From positions 17,388 through 81,387 of IMG/VR virus record IMGVR_UViG_3300036827_000193: DNA of 64,000 bases. One strand, written 5' to 3'. Each line of letters begins with the position of its first letter. The stretch's first letter is position 1. Position numbers and translations under genes: made by a program. The notes beneath the pieces are model-generated. The model ran no database searches. It was not told where the DNA came from and saw only the letters and a list, made by a program, of their open reading frames with translations. This document shows, piece by piece, positions 51,680 to 59,096 of this stretch. Origin of the DNA: a virus.

Positions 51680-52324
51680 TCAGGTGGTCTTGGCTGCGTC
51701 GAACTTGGCTGCTGCGGCGGACTTGGCCGCGTCGGCCGCGATCTCGTCGGCGGAGGCCGTGCCATTGCCGCCGATCTGGCGCAGCGCGCTCTCGATCGCG
51801 GCGACGCCCTCCTCGGCTTTCGCCAGCACGTCGCCGTGGGCCGCGAGCGCATCGGTCGCCCGCTTTTCGAGGTCGCCGCGCTTGGCGATCAGCGCGTCGG
51901 CCTTGTCCTCGAGCGCCTTCGCCATGTCGGCGGTGCCGGTCGAGAGCAGTTTGAGCTTTTCGCCGAGGTGCATCGTGTTCCCCTGATGCTCGTGTGATTG
52001 CGCGATGGCGTCACGCGTGAGCGTGCCGGCCGCCGCGTCGGAGGTGGTCTTGGCGTCAGCGAGCAGGCTTGCGACGCTCGGCAAGGTGTCTCGCTCGGCC
52101 GCCATTGCGGTTTCGAGTGCGGCGAGACCGGCCTTCGGATCGGGTGGCGTCTCCGCCTCGTCCATGGTGACGACCTCGTTCGGCCGCACCTCGATGATGG
52201 TGCCGAGCGAGAAGCGCGGGCCATGCGCGCGCGCCTTCATCTTCCAGTTGCCGTTGGCGAGCTTCTCGATCGGCTCGGCGGCGAAGGTCGAGCCGTGCCA
52301 GGAGACTGTCGCCATGGGTGTCAT
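51680..52324 (-). CDS. Ala-rich helical protein
   Basis: A 214-residue protein from ATG 52324, which overlaps the upstream stop as ATGA. The N-terminus is strand-rich (WHGSTFAAEPIEKL); the rest is Ala/Asp/Lys-rich helix with coiled-coil character. Composition suggests an assembly or scaffold-like virion protein; no family recognised. Confidence 0.6.
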   Translation of the reverse strand: MTPMATVSWHGSTFAAEPIEKLANGNWKMKARAHGPRFSLGTIIEVRPNEVVTMDEAETPPDPKAGLAALETAMAAERDTLPSVASLLADAKTTSDAAAGTLTRDAIAQSHEHQGNTMHLGEKLKLLSTGTADMAKALEDKADALIAKRGDLEKRATDALAAHGDVLAKAEEGVAAIESALRQIGGNGTASADEIAADAAKSAAAAKFDAAKTT

Positions 52325-52560
52325 TCCGCCGCTCGCCATCCGTCACGGAGAAAGTTATACGGCCCGCCGAACCACGACGGCTTCCAGCCCCTATGTGCGC
52401 CGACAGGAAGCCGCTGGATCGGCACGGTCGAGGCGGCGATGGCGGCCTTCAGGTCGGCGTCGGTCGCGGGCATGCGTCTTGCGCGATTCAGCAGATGCCG
52501 GCGTTTGATCTCCAGCGCCGTCTTTTCGTCGGCGGTAAAGACGCGCATCACCTCAGTCAC
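52321..52560 (-). CDS. Small protein, unknown function
   Basis: A 79-residue protein starting GTG 52560, which overlaps the transglycosylase stop as GTGA. It has a TADEKTALEIKRRHLLNRAR helix and a Trp/Gly-rich end (HRGWKPSWFGGPYNF). Phage-specific; function unknown. Confidence 0.55.
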   Translation of the reverse strand: MTEVMRVFTADEKTALEIKRRHLLNRARRMPATDADLKAAIAASTVPIQRLPVGAHRGWKPSWFGGPYNFLRDGWRAAE

Positions 52561-53276
52561 AGTGGCGCCGGATTTGCTGGCGCAGGTGCAGGCGTCGCCG
52601 GCGCCGGTAGCCCGAACTGCGACAGGTCGACCTCGGTGCCGGGACGCGCGTCACTTTTTGCCGCCTCGTTCGAGGCGTCCGCCGCTGCGCCGTATTGGGC
52701 GAAGTCAACGGAATTGGTTGAGGTCGGCTGCGGCGCGTCGGTGTCCTGCGGCTCGCCGAACGCGGCAAAGTCGATGCCGCTCTTGCCGGCGCCGCCGAAC
52801 CTGCCTTCGCGCTGCGTGATGTCGCCGGTGATCCCTGCCATCAGGTTGCCGACGGTGCCGGCGCGATCGAAGTGCGGATTGATCGAGCGCTCGTAGGGCG
52901 TGAAGACGTCGGCGACATTGGTATCGGCGCCGATCTGGCCGCCGATCATGCGCGCGGCGCGACCTTCGCCGAAGTGGTGCGCGGCGTAGATCTCGGCGTC
53001 CGAGGGCTCGCGTCCAAGCCTTGCAGCCAGGCCAGCTTTGAGGTCTTGCGCAAACGCCGTCCACCCGCGGGCTTGCGTGAGCGGGTCGCTCGAGTCCCCA
53101 GCGCCGTATTTCTGGCGAAGCGGGCCAGACATCTGGAAGAGGCCATAGATGGTCTTTGAGTTGTGCGCGGTCGGGTTGCCCTGGCTCTCGCGATCGGCGA
53201 CCGCGAGCGCAAAGGCTGGATCGATGCCGGCTTCATCGGCCGCATGCGTGATGGCGTCGCGAACGGCTGGATCCAT
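52557..53276 (-). CDS. Lysozyme-like transglycosylase with DFSQYG-motif tail
   Basis: A 239-residue protein from ATG 53276; a longer in-frame start at 53333 has no better support. The SLT-like domain has the catalytic Glu30 in ADRESQGNP and GLFQ at 45-48. The C-terminal third has three copies of an (I/V)D(F/L)(A/S)(A/Q)(F/Y)G motif (169-174, 190-196, 216-222), also seen in the giant polyvalent protein and the small exported protein at 2350-2700. It likely opens peptidoglycan during DNA entry, being a virion enzyme rather than the lysis enzyme. Transposon 1 is inserted 97 bp upstream. Confidence 0.82.
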   Translation of the reverse strand: MDPAVRDAITHAADEAGIDPAFALAVADRESQGNPTAHNSKTIYGLFQMSGPLRQKYGAGDSSDPLTQARGWTAFAQDLKAGLAARLGREPSDAEIYAAHHFGEGRAARMIGGQIGADTNVADVFTPYERSINPHFDRAGTVGNLMAGITGDITQREGRFGGAGKSGIDFAAFGEPQDTDAPQPTSTNSVDFAQYGAAADASNEAAKSDARPGTEVDLSQFGLPAPATPAPAPANPAPL

Positions 53277-53362
53277 GGCGAAGCGCCCGAAATGGCTGTT
53301 TTCGACGAAACGACCGAAAATCGAGCCCCACAAATGGCCGCTGGTGCGTTAATTCGAGTCCC

Positions 53363-53372
53363 GGGCTATCTC
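53363..53372. repeat. Left target-site duplication of transposon 1
   Basis: GGGCTATCTC here is repeated exactly at 56711-56720, directly outside the right inverted repeat. The surrounding sequence is otherwise unrelated to the transposon. Confidence 0.8.
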
Positions 53373-53439
53373 GGTATTAGGGCGCAAACGCCGGAACGAA
53401 TTTGAAGCGGTCGAACATCGGACCTCCTAAATTCGGCGC

Positions 53440-53874
53440 ATGGCCGAGAGCAGAACGGCGGAGACGCTACGCAACAAGCGTGACGAGATTGCCCGCGCGA
53501 TTGACGACTACGAAAATAAGCTCGCCCAAGCACGCGCCGATCTTGCTCACCTTGACGCGGCGGTAGCGATATTCGCGACCAGCGGCGACGCCGTCGCGGT
53601 TGTGCCCTATCTGGACATTCATCGGCTGTTCAAGCGCGGAGAGATGGTTGCGATCTGCCGCGAGGCGTTGAAGTCGGGACCAAAGAACACGCGCCAGCTT
53701 TCCGCGCTGATCCTAGAGGCCAAGGGCTTGAACGCTGGCGACAAGGTTCTGGCCAAGGCCGTCTCGTACAAGCTCATTCATGCACTGCGGATTCAAGCGC
53801 GCACGGGCAAGCTCGTTGGCATGGGCAGAGAGAAAGCGGCGCGGGTTTGGCGTTTGCCGGGAACGCTAGTCTAG
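53440..53874 (+). CDS. Passenger gene of transposon 1: coiled-coil/winged-helix-like protein
   Basis: A 144-residue protein. Residues 1-45 are a charged coiled coil (RDEIARAIDDYENKLAQAR). The C-terminal half (NTRQLSALILEAKG, then LIHALRIQARTGKLVGM) looks like a winged helix. Its last four bases overlap the convergent 64-residue gene. Similar proteins occur beside IS elements in Bradyrhizobium. Probably DNA-binding; role unknown. Confidence 0.65.
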   Translation: MAESRTAETLRNKRDEIARAIDDYENKLAQARADLAHLDAAVAIFATSGDAVAVVPYLDIHRLFKRGEMVAICREALKSGPKNTRQLSALILEAKGLNAGDKVLAKAVSYKLIHALRIQARTGKLVGMGREKAARVWRLPGTLV

Positions 53875-54065
53875 GTGCGGGCGGATCGGCCCTTTTCCTC
53901 GATTGGATTACCGTTCTCGTCTTCGATCCAAACTTCGGAATATCCAGCCAAGTGAAGATCGTCGGCTTTGCTCCATGCCTCTTCAAGGCTATGGCAGAGG
54001 GTGCTGACGAAAGTATCGCCCACACGCCTTTTCACGAAGTATGGCGGGTCCGAAGGGTCATTCAT
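53871..54065 (-). CDS. Small passenger protein of transposon 1
   Basis: A 64-residue protein (MNDPSDPPYFVKRRVGDTFV, then a HSLEEAWSKADDLHLAGYSE helix). It overlaps the convergent plus-strand gene by 4 bp. The small alpha/beta pattern is unassigned. Confidence 0.55.
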   Translation of the reverse strand: MNDPSDPPYFVKRRVGDTFVSTLCHSLEEAWSKADDLHLAGYSEVWIEDENGNPIEEKGRSART

Positions 54066-54109
54066 CGGACCATTATGAGCGCCTTCCGAACTCGATTCTA
54101 GACCGCGCT

Positions 54110-55093
54110 CTAGGCGGCAACGTGCCGCTGCCAGTAGCCCGTGAAATCGACGCTCGGCTTGCTTTTCATGACCAGCGCCGCGAGGCGGTTCACTTGCTCG
54201 CCATTCGAGGAACGGCGGTTATCCTCGCGCCAGCTTGCCTCTTGCGCGTAGCGGAGCAGATAGGCGCCAGCGATATGGTGGTGATGTCCGATTTCAGCGC
54301 GGCGCATGCGGCTGAAAAATTCCTCTGCCCAGTTCGTACACGCACCATCGAGGCTGTAGGCCTCTTGATGGTTGATTGTTTTAATCTCGAAACGATCCTG
54401 CAAGCCTTCCCATGAACTGGCTTCGTCGGTGTTGATCGTCGTGCCCTTGGCGACGCGGGCGCGGATGAAAGAGGCGGCTTGCACTTCGCTCTTGAACACT
54501 GCCGGGACCGAATTGCCGTTGCGCTCACGGACGATCACGACCACCTTGCGCTTGCCGTTTTGATTGCGGAATAGGCGACGGTCGCGGCGATTTTCTCGCA
54601 GGTTCGAAGGCTTGACATAACCGCCGAAATATCCGCCGTCGACTTCCGCGACCTTGCCTTCGCCGCCGACAACGCGGGCTTTCAATTCCAGCGCCATCGC
54701 CTCGCGCAACTTGTGCAGCAACACGAAAGCGGTTTTGTACGACACGCCGAGATCGCGCGTGAGCGCCAGCGCGGACTTGCCCTTCACCTCGTTGCAGAAG
54801 ATCGCCATGGCCGCGAGATAGGACCGCAGCGGCAGCTTGTGTGAGGCAAACAGCGTGCCCGACGTGATGCTGAAGTCCTTACCGCACGCCTTGCATTCAA
54901 ACCGCGATGCGCCATTAGCACGGCGGCAATCGTAGGCATCCACCCCGCCGCAGTGCGGGCAAACCGGCTGACCGTCCGTGTCGGGCCAGCGAACCTTGCG
55001 GAACATCGTCTCGGCTTCCGCATCCGAAAGGCGAAGAACCTGAGCGAGGCTCAGGGTCTTGGCCGCTTTCGAGAGGAGGAAATGCTGTGACAC
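54110..55093 (-). CDS. IS1595-family transposase of transposon 1
   Basis: A 327-residue protein starting GTG 55093. An N-terminal zinc ribbon (CPHCGG, later CKAC) is followed by SGTLFASHKLPL and an RNase H-like DDE domain: VAEVDGGYFGG (first Asp), TINTDEASSWEG (second Asp) and the ACTNWAEEFFSRMRR block with the final Asn/Glu. The layout fits the IS1595 (ISXO2-like) family. An inverted repeat lies directly upstream of its start. It probably moves the whole element bounded by the inverted repeats. Confidence 0.88.
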   Translation of the reverse strand: MSQHFLLSKAAKTLSLAQVLRLSDAEAETMFRKVRWPDTDGQPVCPHCGGVDAYDCRRANGASRFECKACGKDFSITSGTLFASHKLPLRSYLAAMAIFCNEVKGKSALALTRDLGVSYKTAFVLLHKLREAMALELKARVVGGEGKVAEVDGGYFGGYVKPSNLRENRRDRRLFRNQNGKRKVVVIVRERNGNSVPAVFKSEVQAASFIRARVAKGTTINTDEASSWEGLQDRFEIKTINHQEAYSLDGACTNWAEEFFSRMRRAEIGHHHHIAGAYLLRYAQEASWREDNRRSSNGEQVNRLAALVMKSKPSVDFTGYWQRHVAA

Positions 55094-55095
55094 GA

Positions 55096-55166
55096 TGTTC
55101 TCGTTTCTGAGAACACCATATCGGATATAATATCGTTGTCAATACGAAAATATCGTATATGATAAC
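55096..55166. promoter_or_regulatory. Divergent promoter/operator region inside transposon 1
   Basis: Between the transposase (minus) and the DUF6471-like gene (plus) lie two inverted repeats: GTTCTC/GAGAAC (55097-55114) close to the transposase start, and ATACGA/TCGTAT (55142-55158). The second falls in the 16-bp spacer of a plus-strand promoter, TTGTCA (55136-55141) and TATGAT (55158-55163). A repressor bound there could control both directions. The TTGTCA block resembles the terminal repeat of transposon 2. Confidence 0.6.
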
Positions 55167-55196
55167 ATTCATTCGGAACCGATATGCGAGGAACGC

Positions 55197-55436
55197 ATGG
55201 CTTGGGCAAAGACGGAACGGGAATGGGCAGAACGGGCCGCTAGGCACCTGAAAGCCGAGCTGAAACGGGCCAATTTCACCTATGACGATCTAGCCGACAA
55301 ACTCAAAAAACACGGGTTTAAGGAGACGAAGGCGAGCATCGCGAACAAGCTGGCGAGGGCCACGATGTCCGCTCACTTTTTCTTGGCATCGCTCGCGGCA
55401 ATAGGACGCGAGCAGATCGCGCTACAGGACATTTAG
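55197..55436 (+). CDS. DUF6471-like small DNA-binding protein
   Basis: A 79-residue protein preceded by GAGGAA. ELKRANFTYDDLADKLKKHG, then ETKASIANKLARATMSAHF, matches the compact helix-turn-helix pattern of the DUF6471 group of Xre-like regulators. It lies opposite the transposase and 4 bp overlapping the convergent peptidase gene. It is the likely reader of the operators at 55096-55166, which is inference. Confidence 0.7.
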   Translation: MAWAKTEREWAERAARHLKAELKRANFTYDDLADKLKKHGFKETKASIANKLARATMSAHFFLASLAAIGREQIALQDI

Positions 55437-55942
55437 TCCAGCTTCAGCCTAATCCGCAGCGCTTGTTCCGAAACCTCTAGCAAGCGGGCCAGGTCTTTAA
55501 CGTCGCGCGGATTGGCAAAATCTAATTGTCGCTCTTCCTGCAAGCGCTGAATTAACGCAGATGGCATCAATACGATCGCCGCAAAACGATTTGCTTGCGT
55601 CTCGTGTTCCAGCAGAATTTTTGGATTCTTATAGCGGCCACCAACGTCCGTAGTCTTGTATGCGGGGTCATCAACAATGCCGTCGCCGATTAGCTCACGA
55701 TGATAAACATAGTGACCAAGCTCATGTGCAGCGGTAAATCTCCGCCGGACCAGCCCTTGGCTTGCGTTGACGACGATCCGATATCCATCACCATATTTCT
55801 CGATCAATCCAGAAATGGCCGCAGGCCGCAATTCCTCGGCATATTCGATGCCCAGGTCGCGGATGATACCCTGTATGTTGACCGGCGGACCTTTCGCCCA
55901 ATACCGCTCGGCAACGTCAAAAGCATTTGATGCGTCTGCCAT
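55433..55942 (-). CDS. ImmA/IrrE-family metallopeptidase (passenger of transposon 1)
   Basis: A 169-residue protein with the zinc motif HELGH (73-77) in FTAAHELGHYVYHRE and a downstream HETQANRFAAIVLMP whose Glu is the likely third ligand. The C-terminal helices resemble the domain that contacts regulators in the ImmA/IrrE group. Family members cleave phage-like repressors under stress. The nearby DUF6471-like regulator is a possible partner. The start overlaps the membrane protein stop as TAATG. Confidence 0.85.
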   Translation of the reverse strand: MADASNAFDVAERYWAKGPPVNIQGIIRDLGIEYAEELRPAAISGLIEKYGDGYRIVVNASQGLVRRRFTAAHELGHYVYHRELIGDGIVDDPAYKTTDVGGRYKNPKILLEHETQANRFAAIVLMPSALIQRLQEERQLDFANPRDVKDLARLLEVSEQALRIRLKLD

Positions 55943-56334
55943 TAGCGGTCGTCCTTACCGATTTCACGCGCTATCTGATTGGCTTCCGGCCCCGGAATTT
56001 CGCTGCCAAACCTAAGGGCCTTTTCCACCAAGCCAGGTACAACCTCATCAATTTTATCTGCGGCGGTTTGCGTTGCGGCAGCCGCCGCGATCTTTTTCAT
56101 TTCGTCTCGCAATAGACCAAAACCATAAATCGCAGCGAATGCCGCGGCGACCGCGCCGACCGCAATCATGACAGCCACGGCTGTCAGCAGGATCGAGACG
56201 TAGTCTTTGTATTCGATGACGACGTGTTCGCCGGATGATCTGCCGCCCGATAAGACAAAGGCAGCCATCAAAGCCGCAGCGATGACAAAGCACCATCCGA
56301 CGACTTGGAGGGCGCGAAGAAACATCGTCATCAC
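55942..56334 (-). CDS. Two-helix membrane protein (passenger of transposon 1)
   Basis: A 130-residue protein with hydrophobic segments at about 12-29 and 48-70, then a soluble tail with an AAAAATQTAADKIDEVVPGL helix. The stop overlaps the peptidase start as TAATG, so the two are co-expressed. No family recognised; it may anchor or sense for the peptidase. Confidence 0.65.
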   Translation of the reverse strand: MMTMFLRALQVVGWCFVIAAALMAAFVLSGGRSSGEHVVIEYKDYVSILLTAVAVMIAVGAVAAAFAAIYGFGLLRDEMKKIAAAAATQTAADKIDEVVPGLVEKALRFGSEIPGPEANQIAREIGKDDR

Positions 56335-56395
56335 ACTGGCCGCGTCACACTACCCATATAATGACACGAATCTTGATTCGCTACTATCCCTTGAG

Positions 56396-56605
56396 TCACG
56401 CATCGGCGAGCGCCCGCCCATCCCGCGACGGACCGCCGCGCCGAATGTCCCAATTCGCGAGTTGGAGGTGCTGGACGATGTTGAACGCGATCTGCTGGCG
56501 CTCAGCCTCGAACAGCGGCCGGAGCTTGCGCCCGATCTTGAAATTGAGCGCGAAGTGGATGTCCCATTGGACTTCCTTGGCAACGTCGTCGGGCCATTTG
56601 GGCAT
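56396..56605 (-). CDS. Small passenger protein of transposon 1
   Basis: A 69-residue protein starting MPKWPDDVAKEVQWDIHFAL at ATG 56605. It has a basic middle (KIGRKLRPLFEAERQQIAFN) and an HLQLANWDIRRGG end. An upstream in-frame ATG at 56638 adds eleven atypical residues. It lies 81 bp inside the right inverted repeat. Unassigned. Confidence 0.55.
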   Translation of the reverse strand: MPKWPDDVAKEVQWDIHFALNFKIGRKLRPLFEAERQQIAFNIVQHLQLANWDIRRGGPSRDGRALADA

Positions 56606-56710
56606 GGCCCAATGTAGAACGGACCATGAACATTGCAAGCCGCTAGAGATAGCGTCATCGCTCAGAAACCCCCGCTAACGCTGGGTTTCCGGCGTTTGCG
56701 CCAGAATACC

Positions 56711-56720
56711 GGGCTATCTC
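56711..56720. repeat. Right target-site duplication of transposon 1
   Basis: Exact copy of the 10 bp at 53363-53372, adjacent to the right inverted repeat end at 56710. Confidence 0.8.
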
Positions 56721-56784
56721 AGTACCCAGCATTTTGGCCACTTTGGCCTTGGGCGCCCATGCGCGGCCCGAAGCGTTTTAGCTT

Positions 56785-57207
56785 TTAGTTTTGCGGAATG
56801 TTCAACTGGTTGCCCGGCTCGACGCGCTTGAAATAGTCGCTGAGCTCCGGCGTCGAGAACATGTTTGTCGCGCCCGGTGTGAACGACCACGAACCGTTGT
56901 CGGCCTTGCCCCACTGGCCACCCTGCATCCCGTCAACGCCGCTATATTGGCTCTGATCCGAGAAGGTCGGGTGGTTGGGCTTCTTGAACTGGTCGGTCAG
57001 ATGGCCATCACCGAGCGAGACGCCAGGATTTGCCAGCCACCAACCGCGAAGATCGTAGTCATAGGCATCGGCACCCACATTGCGTCCGGTCGCCTGCGAC
57101 TGCTCATTGACCCATTGCTGGTAGGCCGCCTCGCCCTGGGGCGCGAGCTGAGTGTTGTATTTTCCCGTGAAGTCGAGCGTGTCGGGCTCGTTGTCGCCAG
57201 TTGGCAT
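56785..57207 (-). CDS. Conserved phage protein, probable virion component
   Basis: A 140-residue protein with YNTQLAPQGEAAYQQWVNEQ, YDYDLRGWWLANPG and DQFKKPNHPTFSDQSQYSG. This pattern is widespread in podoviruses and related prophages, but its role is not established. It overlaps the 286-residue gene upstream by about 100 bp, in another frame. Confidence 0.75.
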   Translation of the reverse strand: MPTGDNEPDTLDFTGKYNTQLAPQGEAAYQQWVNEQSQATGRNVGADAYDYDLRGWWLANPGVSLGDGHLTDQFKKPNHPTFSDQSQYSGVDGMQGGQWGKADNGSWSFTPGATNMFSTPELSDYFKRVEPGNQLNIPQN

Positions 57208-57964
57208 GGGCCATGTGATCCAGTGTGTGCGCGCCTTTGAACTCGTCGCACCAGCGATCGGGACGCACGAGCCCCTCGACCTTCTGGCACGGGCTCAGCG
57301 CGGTGCGATCCGCCGACAGCCAGCGTGCACAGCGCTGGCACTGGTCGTCACCGCTCGACTTGCCGTAATCGACCGATTCCTTCGCCGCCTTGAACGCATC
57401 GTCGACATCGAGCTTGCGTAGCGCCTTGAGGATGCGCGCGGTGCTGGCGTCGCCGTCGTCGAGCATCGGTGCGCAGGCAAGGTCGCGCGGCACGCTCTTG
57501 AGTGGCTTTGCCTCGCACCAGGCGATGATGGCCTTGAGGCCACGCTCGTAGCGCGCCGGTGTGCCGCCTTTCTGGCGGACCTTGTCGTGCTCGCCCGCGG
57601 TCGCGAACTCGTGCGCGGCAGCGTAGTCGTCGATTGGATTGTCGGCGTCGAGCAGCACCTTCTCGATCGCCTCGTGCCACAGCACGCATTCCAGCGTGTC
57701 GTCGGGCGTGAGGCCGGTGATGATCGGCTTGCCGATGATCTGCTCGGCGTAGGCGGGGTCGTACAGCGCGCGCACGAAGTCGCGATCGGCGTAGCGCGTG
57801 GTGCCCTCGACGTTGTAGCCGGCGAGGTAGGCCATGTCGTGATCGAGGTCGAGCTTCGACCAGCGCCGCATCAGCACCGGCGCGTCGCCGGTTTTCAGCA
57901 TGCGATTGAGCTCGCGGGTGTGCGCGAGCATGTTGGGCCTGGCGTGGTGATGCCCGGTGCTCAT
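57104..57964 (-). CDS. Phage protein with C-terminal Cys cluster, unknown function
   Basis: A 286-residue protein from ATG 57964 (MSTGHHHARPNMLAHTREL). Central conserved-looking blocks include DFVRALYDPAYAEQIIG and LECVLWHEAIEKVLLDADN. A CQRCARWLSADRTALSPC segment followed by a WCDEF gives four cysteines that could bind an iron-sulfur cluster or zinc. The last 100 bp overlap the next gene, and the C-terminal residues there look like an out-of-frame reading, so a stop codon may have been lost. Confidence 0.65.
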   Translation of the reverse strand: MSTGHHHARPNMLAHTRELNRMLKTGDAPVLMRRWSKLDLDHDMAYLAGYNVEGTTRYADRDFVRALYDPAYAEQIIGKPIITGLTPDDTLECVLWHEAIEKVLLDADNPIDDYAAAHEFATAGEHDKVRQKGGTPARYERGLKAIIAWCEAKPLKSVPRDLACAPMLDDGDASTARILKALRKLDVDDAFKAAKESVDYGKSSGDDQCQRCARWLSADRTALSPCQKVEGLVRPDRWCDEFKGAHTLDHMAHANWRQRARHARLHGKIQHSARAPGRGGLPAMGQ

Positions 57965-58152
57965 GGTGTCTCGCCGAGGAACGAATTCGCCGCCTCGGCC
58001 CGGCGCGCGGGGCTTCGCAACCACGCCGTTCTCGGCGAGCGAGCGCTGACTGCGCAAAGTTGGTGCCGGTTTTTACCGCGCTCCGTTGCCCTAACCCGTT
58101 GCGCGGCCAGCCCTGAGGCTGGAGGCTGCGGGCGGAGCGCGACCGGCAAACT

Positions 58153-58228
58153 TGGAAGCGGGGGTAGGAATCGAACCTACGACCTTGTGGTTATGAGCCA
58201 CACGAGCTGACCGCTGCTCCACCCCGCA
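58153..58228 (-). tRNA. tRNA-Met (anticodon CAT), possibly initiator-like
   Basis: The 76-nt sequence folds into a cloverleaf: acceptor TGCGGGG with CCCCGCT; D stem GAGC/GCTC; anticodon stem TGTGG/CCACA with loop CTCATAA; T arm GTAGG/CCTAC with TTCGATT; encoded CCA at 58155-58153. The first pair (T1-T72) is a mismatch, as in initiator tRNAs, but only two G-C pairs lie at the anticodon-stem end. A tRNA-Ile with modified CAT anticodon cannot be excluded. It lies at the end of a CDS. Confidence 0.88.
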
Positions 58229-58550
58229 CACAAACCTTATCGAGCCAGCACTCGAAACGGCCGAACCATCCTGGCCGCCGCGGCTGCGGAATGTAGACAA
58301 CCCGCTCCACGATCTGCCGCTTCACGATCTCTCTCGGCGGCATCGGCTTGTAGACCTTGCGCTCGACGTATCGGATGATCTGATCGGATCGGCGCTCGTA
58401 AATGGCAGGCAGTTCGGCCTCAAGGTCAAGTCGCCGCCGCCGCTCTTCCGCGGCCCGCTTCAACGCTGTGTGATATTGGCGAGACAACCAGCGTTGTTCG
58501 CGAATAGCCTCAGCAAGCCGGCGCCGCAGATCAGTCGGTGTGTGCTTCAC
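58191..58550 (-). CDS. Charged helical protein whose end runs into the tRNA
   Basis: A 119-residue protein starting MKHTPTDLRRRLAEAIREQR, mainly a long charged helix with a C-terminal VERVVYIPQPRRPGWFGRFE. The last 13 codons overlap the tRNA, and the TAA stop is the anticodon-loop TAA. The real end may have been lost when the tRNA arrived. No family recognised. Confidence 0.55.
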   Translation of the reverse strand: MKHTPTDLRRRLAEAIREQRWLSRQYHTALKRAAEERRRRLDLEAELPAIYERRSDQIIRYVERKVYKPMPPREIVKRQIVERVVYIPQPRRPGWFGRFECWLDKVCVRGGAAVSSCGS

Positions 58551-58813
58551 GGCGCGATGATCTCGATCTTGTTCTCAAGCCAGACGCTGAGAAGCTCGTT
58601 CAGCCGCGCCACCTTTTTCTCGAACCGGGCGCGCTCGTGCGCGATGTATTCAGTGGCCTTGACAGGATTTGGCGGATAGCGATGAGCGTTCATATCCGCA
58701 ATCTCGTCGCTGACGGCCTTCATCGCGACTGGGATCAATACGTTGACCTCGGCAAGCGTCAAACCGCTTTGGGCGACGGCCAGAGCCTCGTTGAAGGGCT
58801 TCACTTTCATCAT
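58547..58813 (-). CDS. Small helical protein, unknown function
   Basis: An 88-residue protein starting MMKVKPFNEALAVAQSGLTL at ATG 58813, overlapping the upstream stop as ATGA and the next gene as ATGA. It contains EYIAHERARFEKKVARLNEL, a coiled coil. An in-frame extension reaching 59206 overlaps two other genes and is rejected. Confidence 0.6.
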   Translation of the reverse strand: MMKVKPFNEALAVAQSGLTLAEVNVLIPVAMKAVSDEIADMNAHRYPPNPVKATEYIAHERARFEKKVARLNELLSVWLENKIEIIAP

Positions 58814-59094
58814 TCGGCGCGCTTCTCCAACTCCGCCTTCCTCGCCTTCCAGGCATTGAGGTAGGGCGTCAGCAGATCGCGATCCCAGAACGTGCGGGTC
58901 TGCCCGTTCTTGAGTACGATCTTGCCGCCTTCGCGGCCGTCCATCGTCGGTCCCCACGCGAGGCTCGCAATGGTTGGATCCCAGAGCTGGCCCTGCACGT
59001 GCGTGAGGTCGACGTGCATGCCGTGACGCTCCACCACCATGAACGGCAACGGCGGATCGTGGTCGCCGGCGGTGATGGTGAGGGTGAGCGGCAT
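58810..59094 (-). CDS. Small protein, unknown function
   Basis: A 94-residue protein starting MPLTLTITAGDHDPPLPF at ATG 59094. It has a strand-rich first half with VVERHGMHVDLTHVQGQLW and a charged helical C-terminus (PYLNAWKARKAELEKRAE). It starts 2 bp after the upstream stop. Unassigned. Confidence 0.6.
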   Translation of the reverse strand: MPLTLTITAGDHDPPLPFMVVERHGMHVDLTHVQGQLWDPTIASLAWGPTMDGREGGKIVLKNGQTRTFWDRDLLTPYLNAWKARKAELEKRAE

Positions 59095-59096
59095 GG

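Larger units (their letters stand above)
53373..56710. mobile_element. Transposon 1: IS1595-type element with passenger genes
   Basis: The ends are 24-bp inverted repeats (53373-53396 and 56687-56710) matching at 22 positions, each starting GGTATT and containing GGCGCAAACGCC. They are flanked by a perfect 10-bp direct repeat, GGGCTATCTC, at 53363-53372 and 56711-56720, a target duplication. IS1595-family members commonly make 8-bp duplications, so the exact cut point is a small puzzle. Inside are an IS1595-type transposase, an ImmA/IrrE peptidase, a two-helix membrane protein, a DUF6471-like regulator and three small genes. The insertion lies between two late genes and disrupts neither. IS1595-family elements with passengers are known. 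Confidence 0.85.

Noticed and set aside
54110-55093. Bare IS insertion limited to the transposase gene
   Set aside because: No inverted repeats close to the transposase were found; the only matching ends lie at 53373 and 56710 and enclose the passengers.
55097-55114. GTTCTC/GAGAAC palindrome as a LexA (SOS) box
   Set aside because: Alphaproteobacterial LexA sites are GTTC direct repeats with a seven-base gap; this is an inverted repeat and sits on the transposase ribosome site.
58153-58228. tRNA as an attachment site for prophage integration
   Set aside because: No integrase gene and no second copy of the tRNA 3' end were seen in the window, so an att site cannot be supported.
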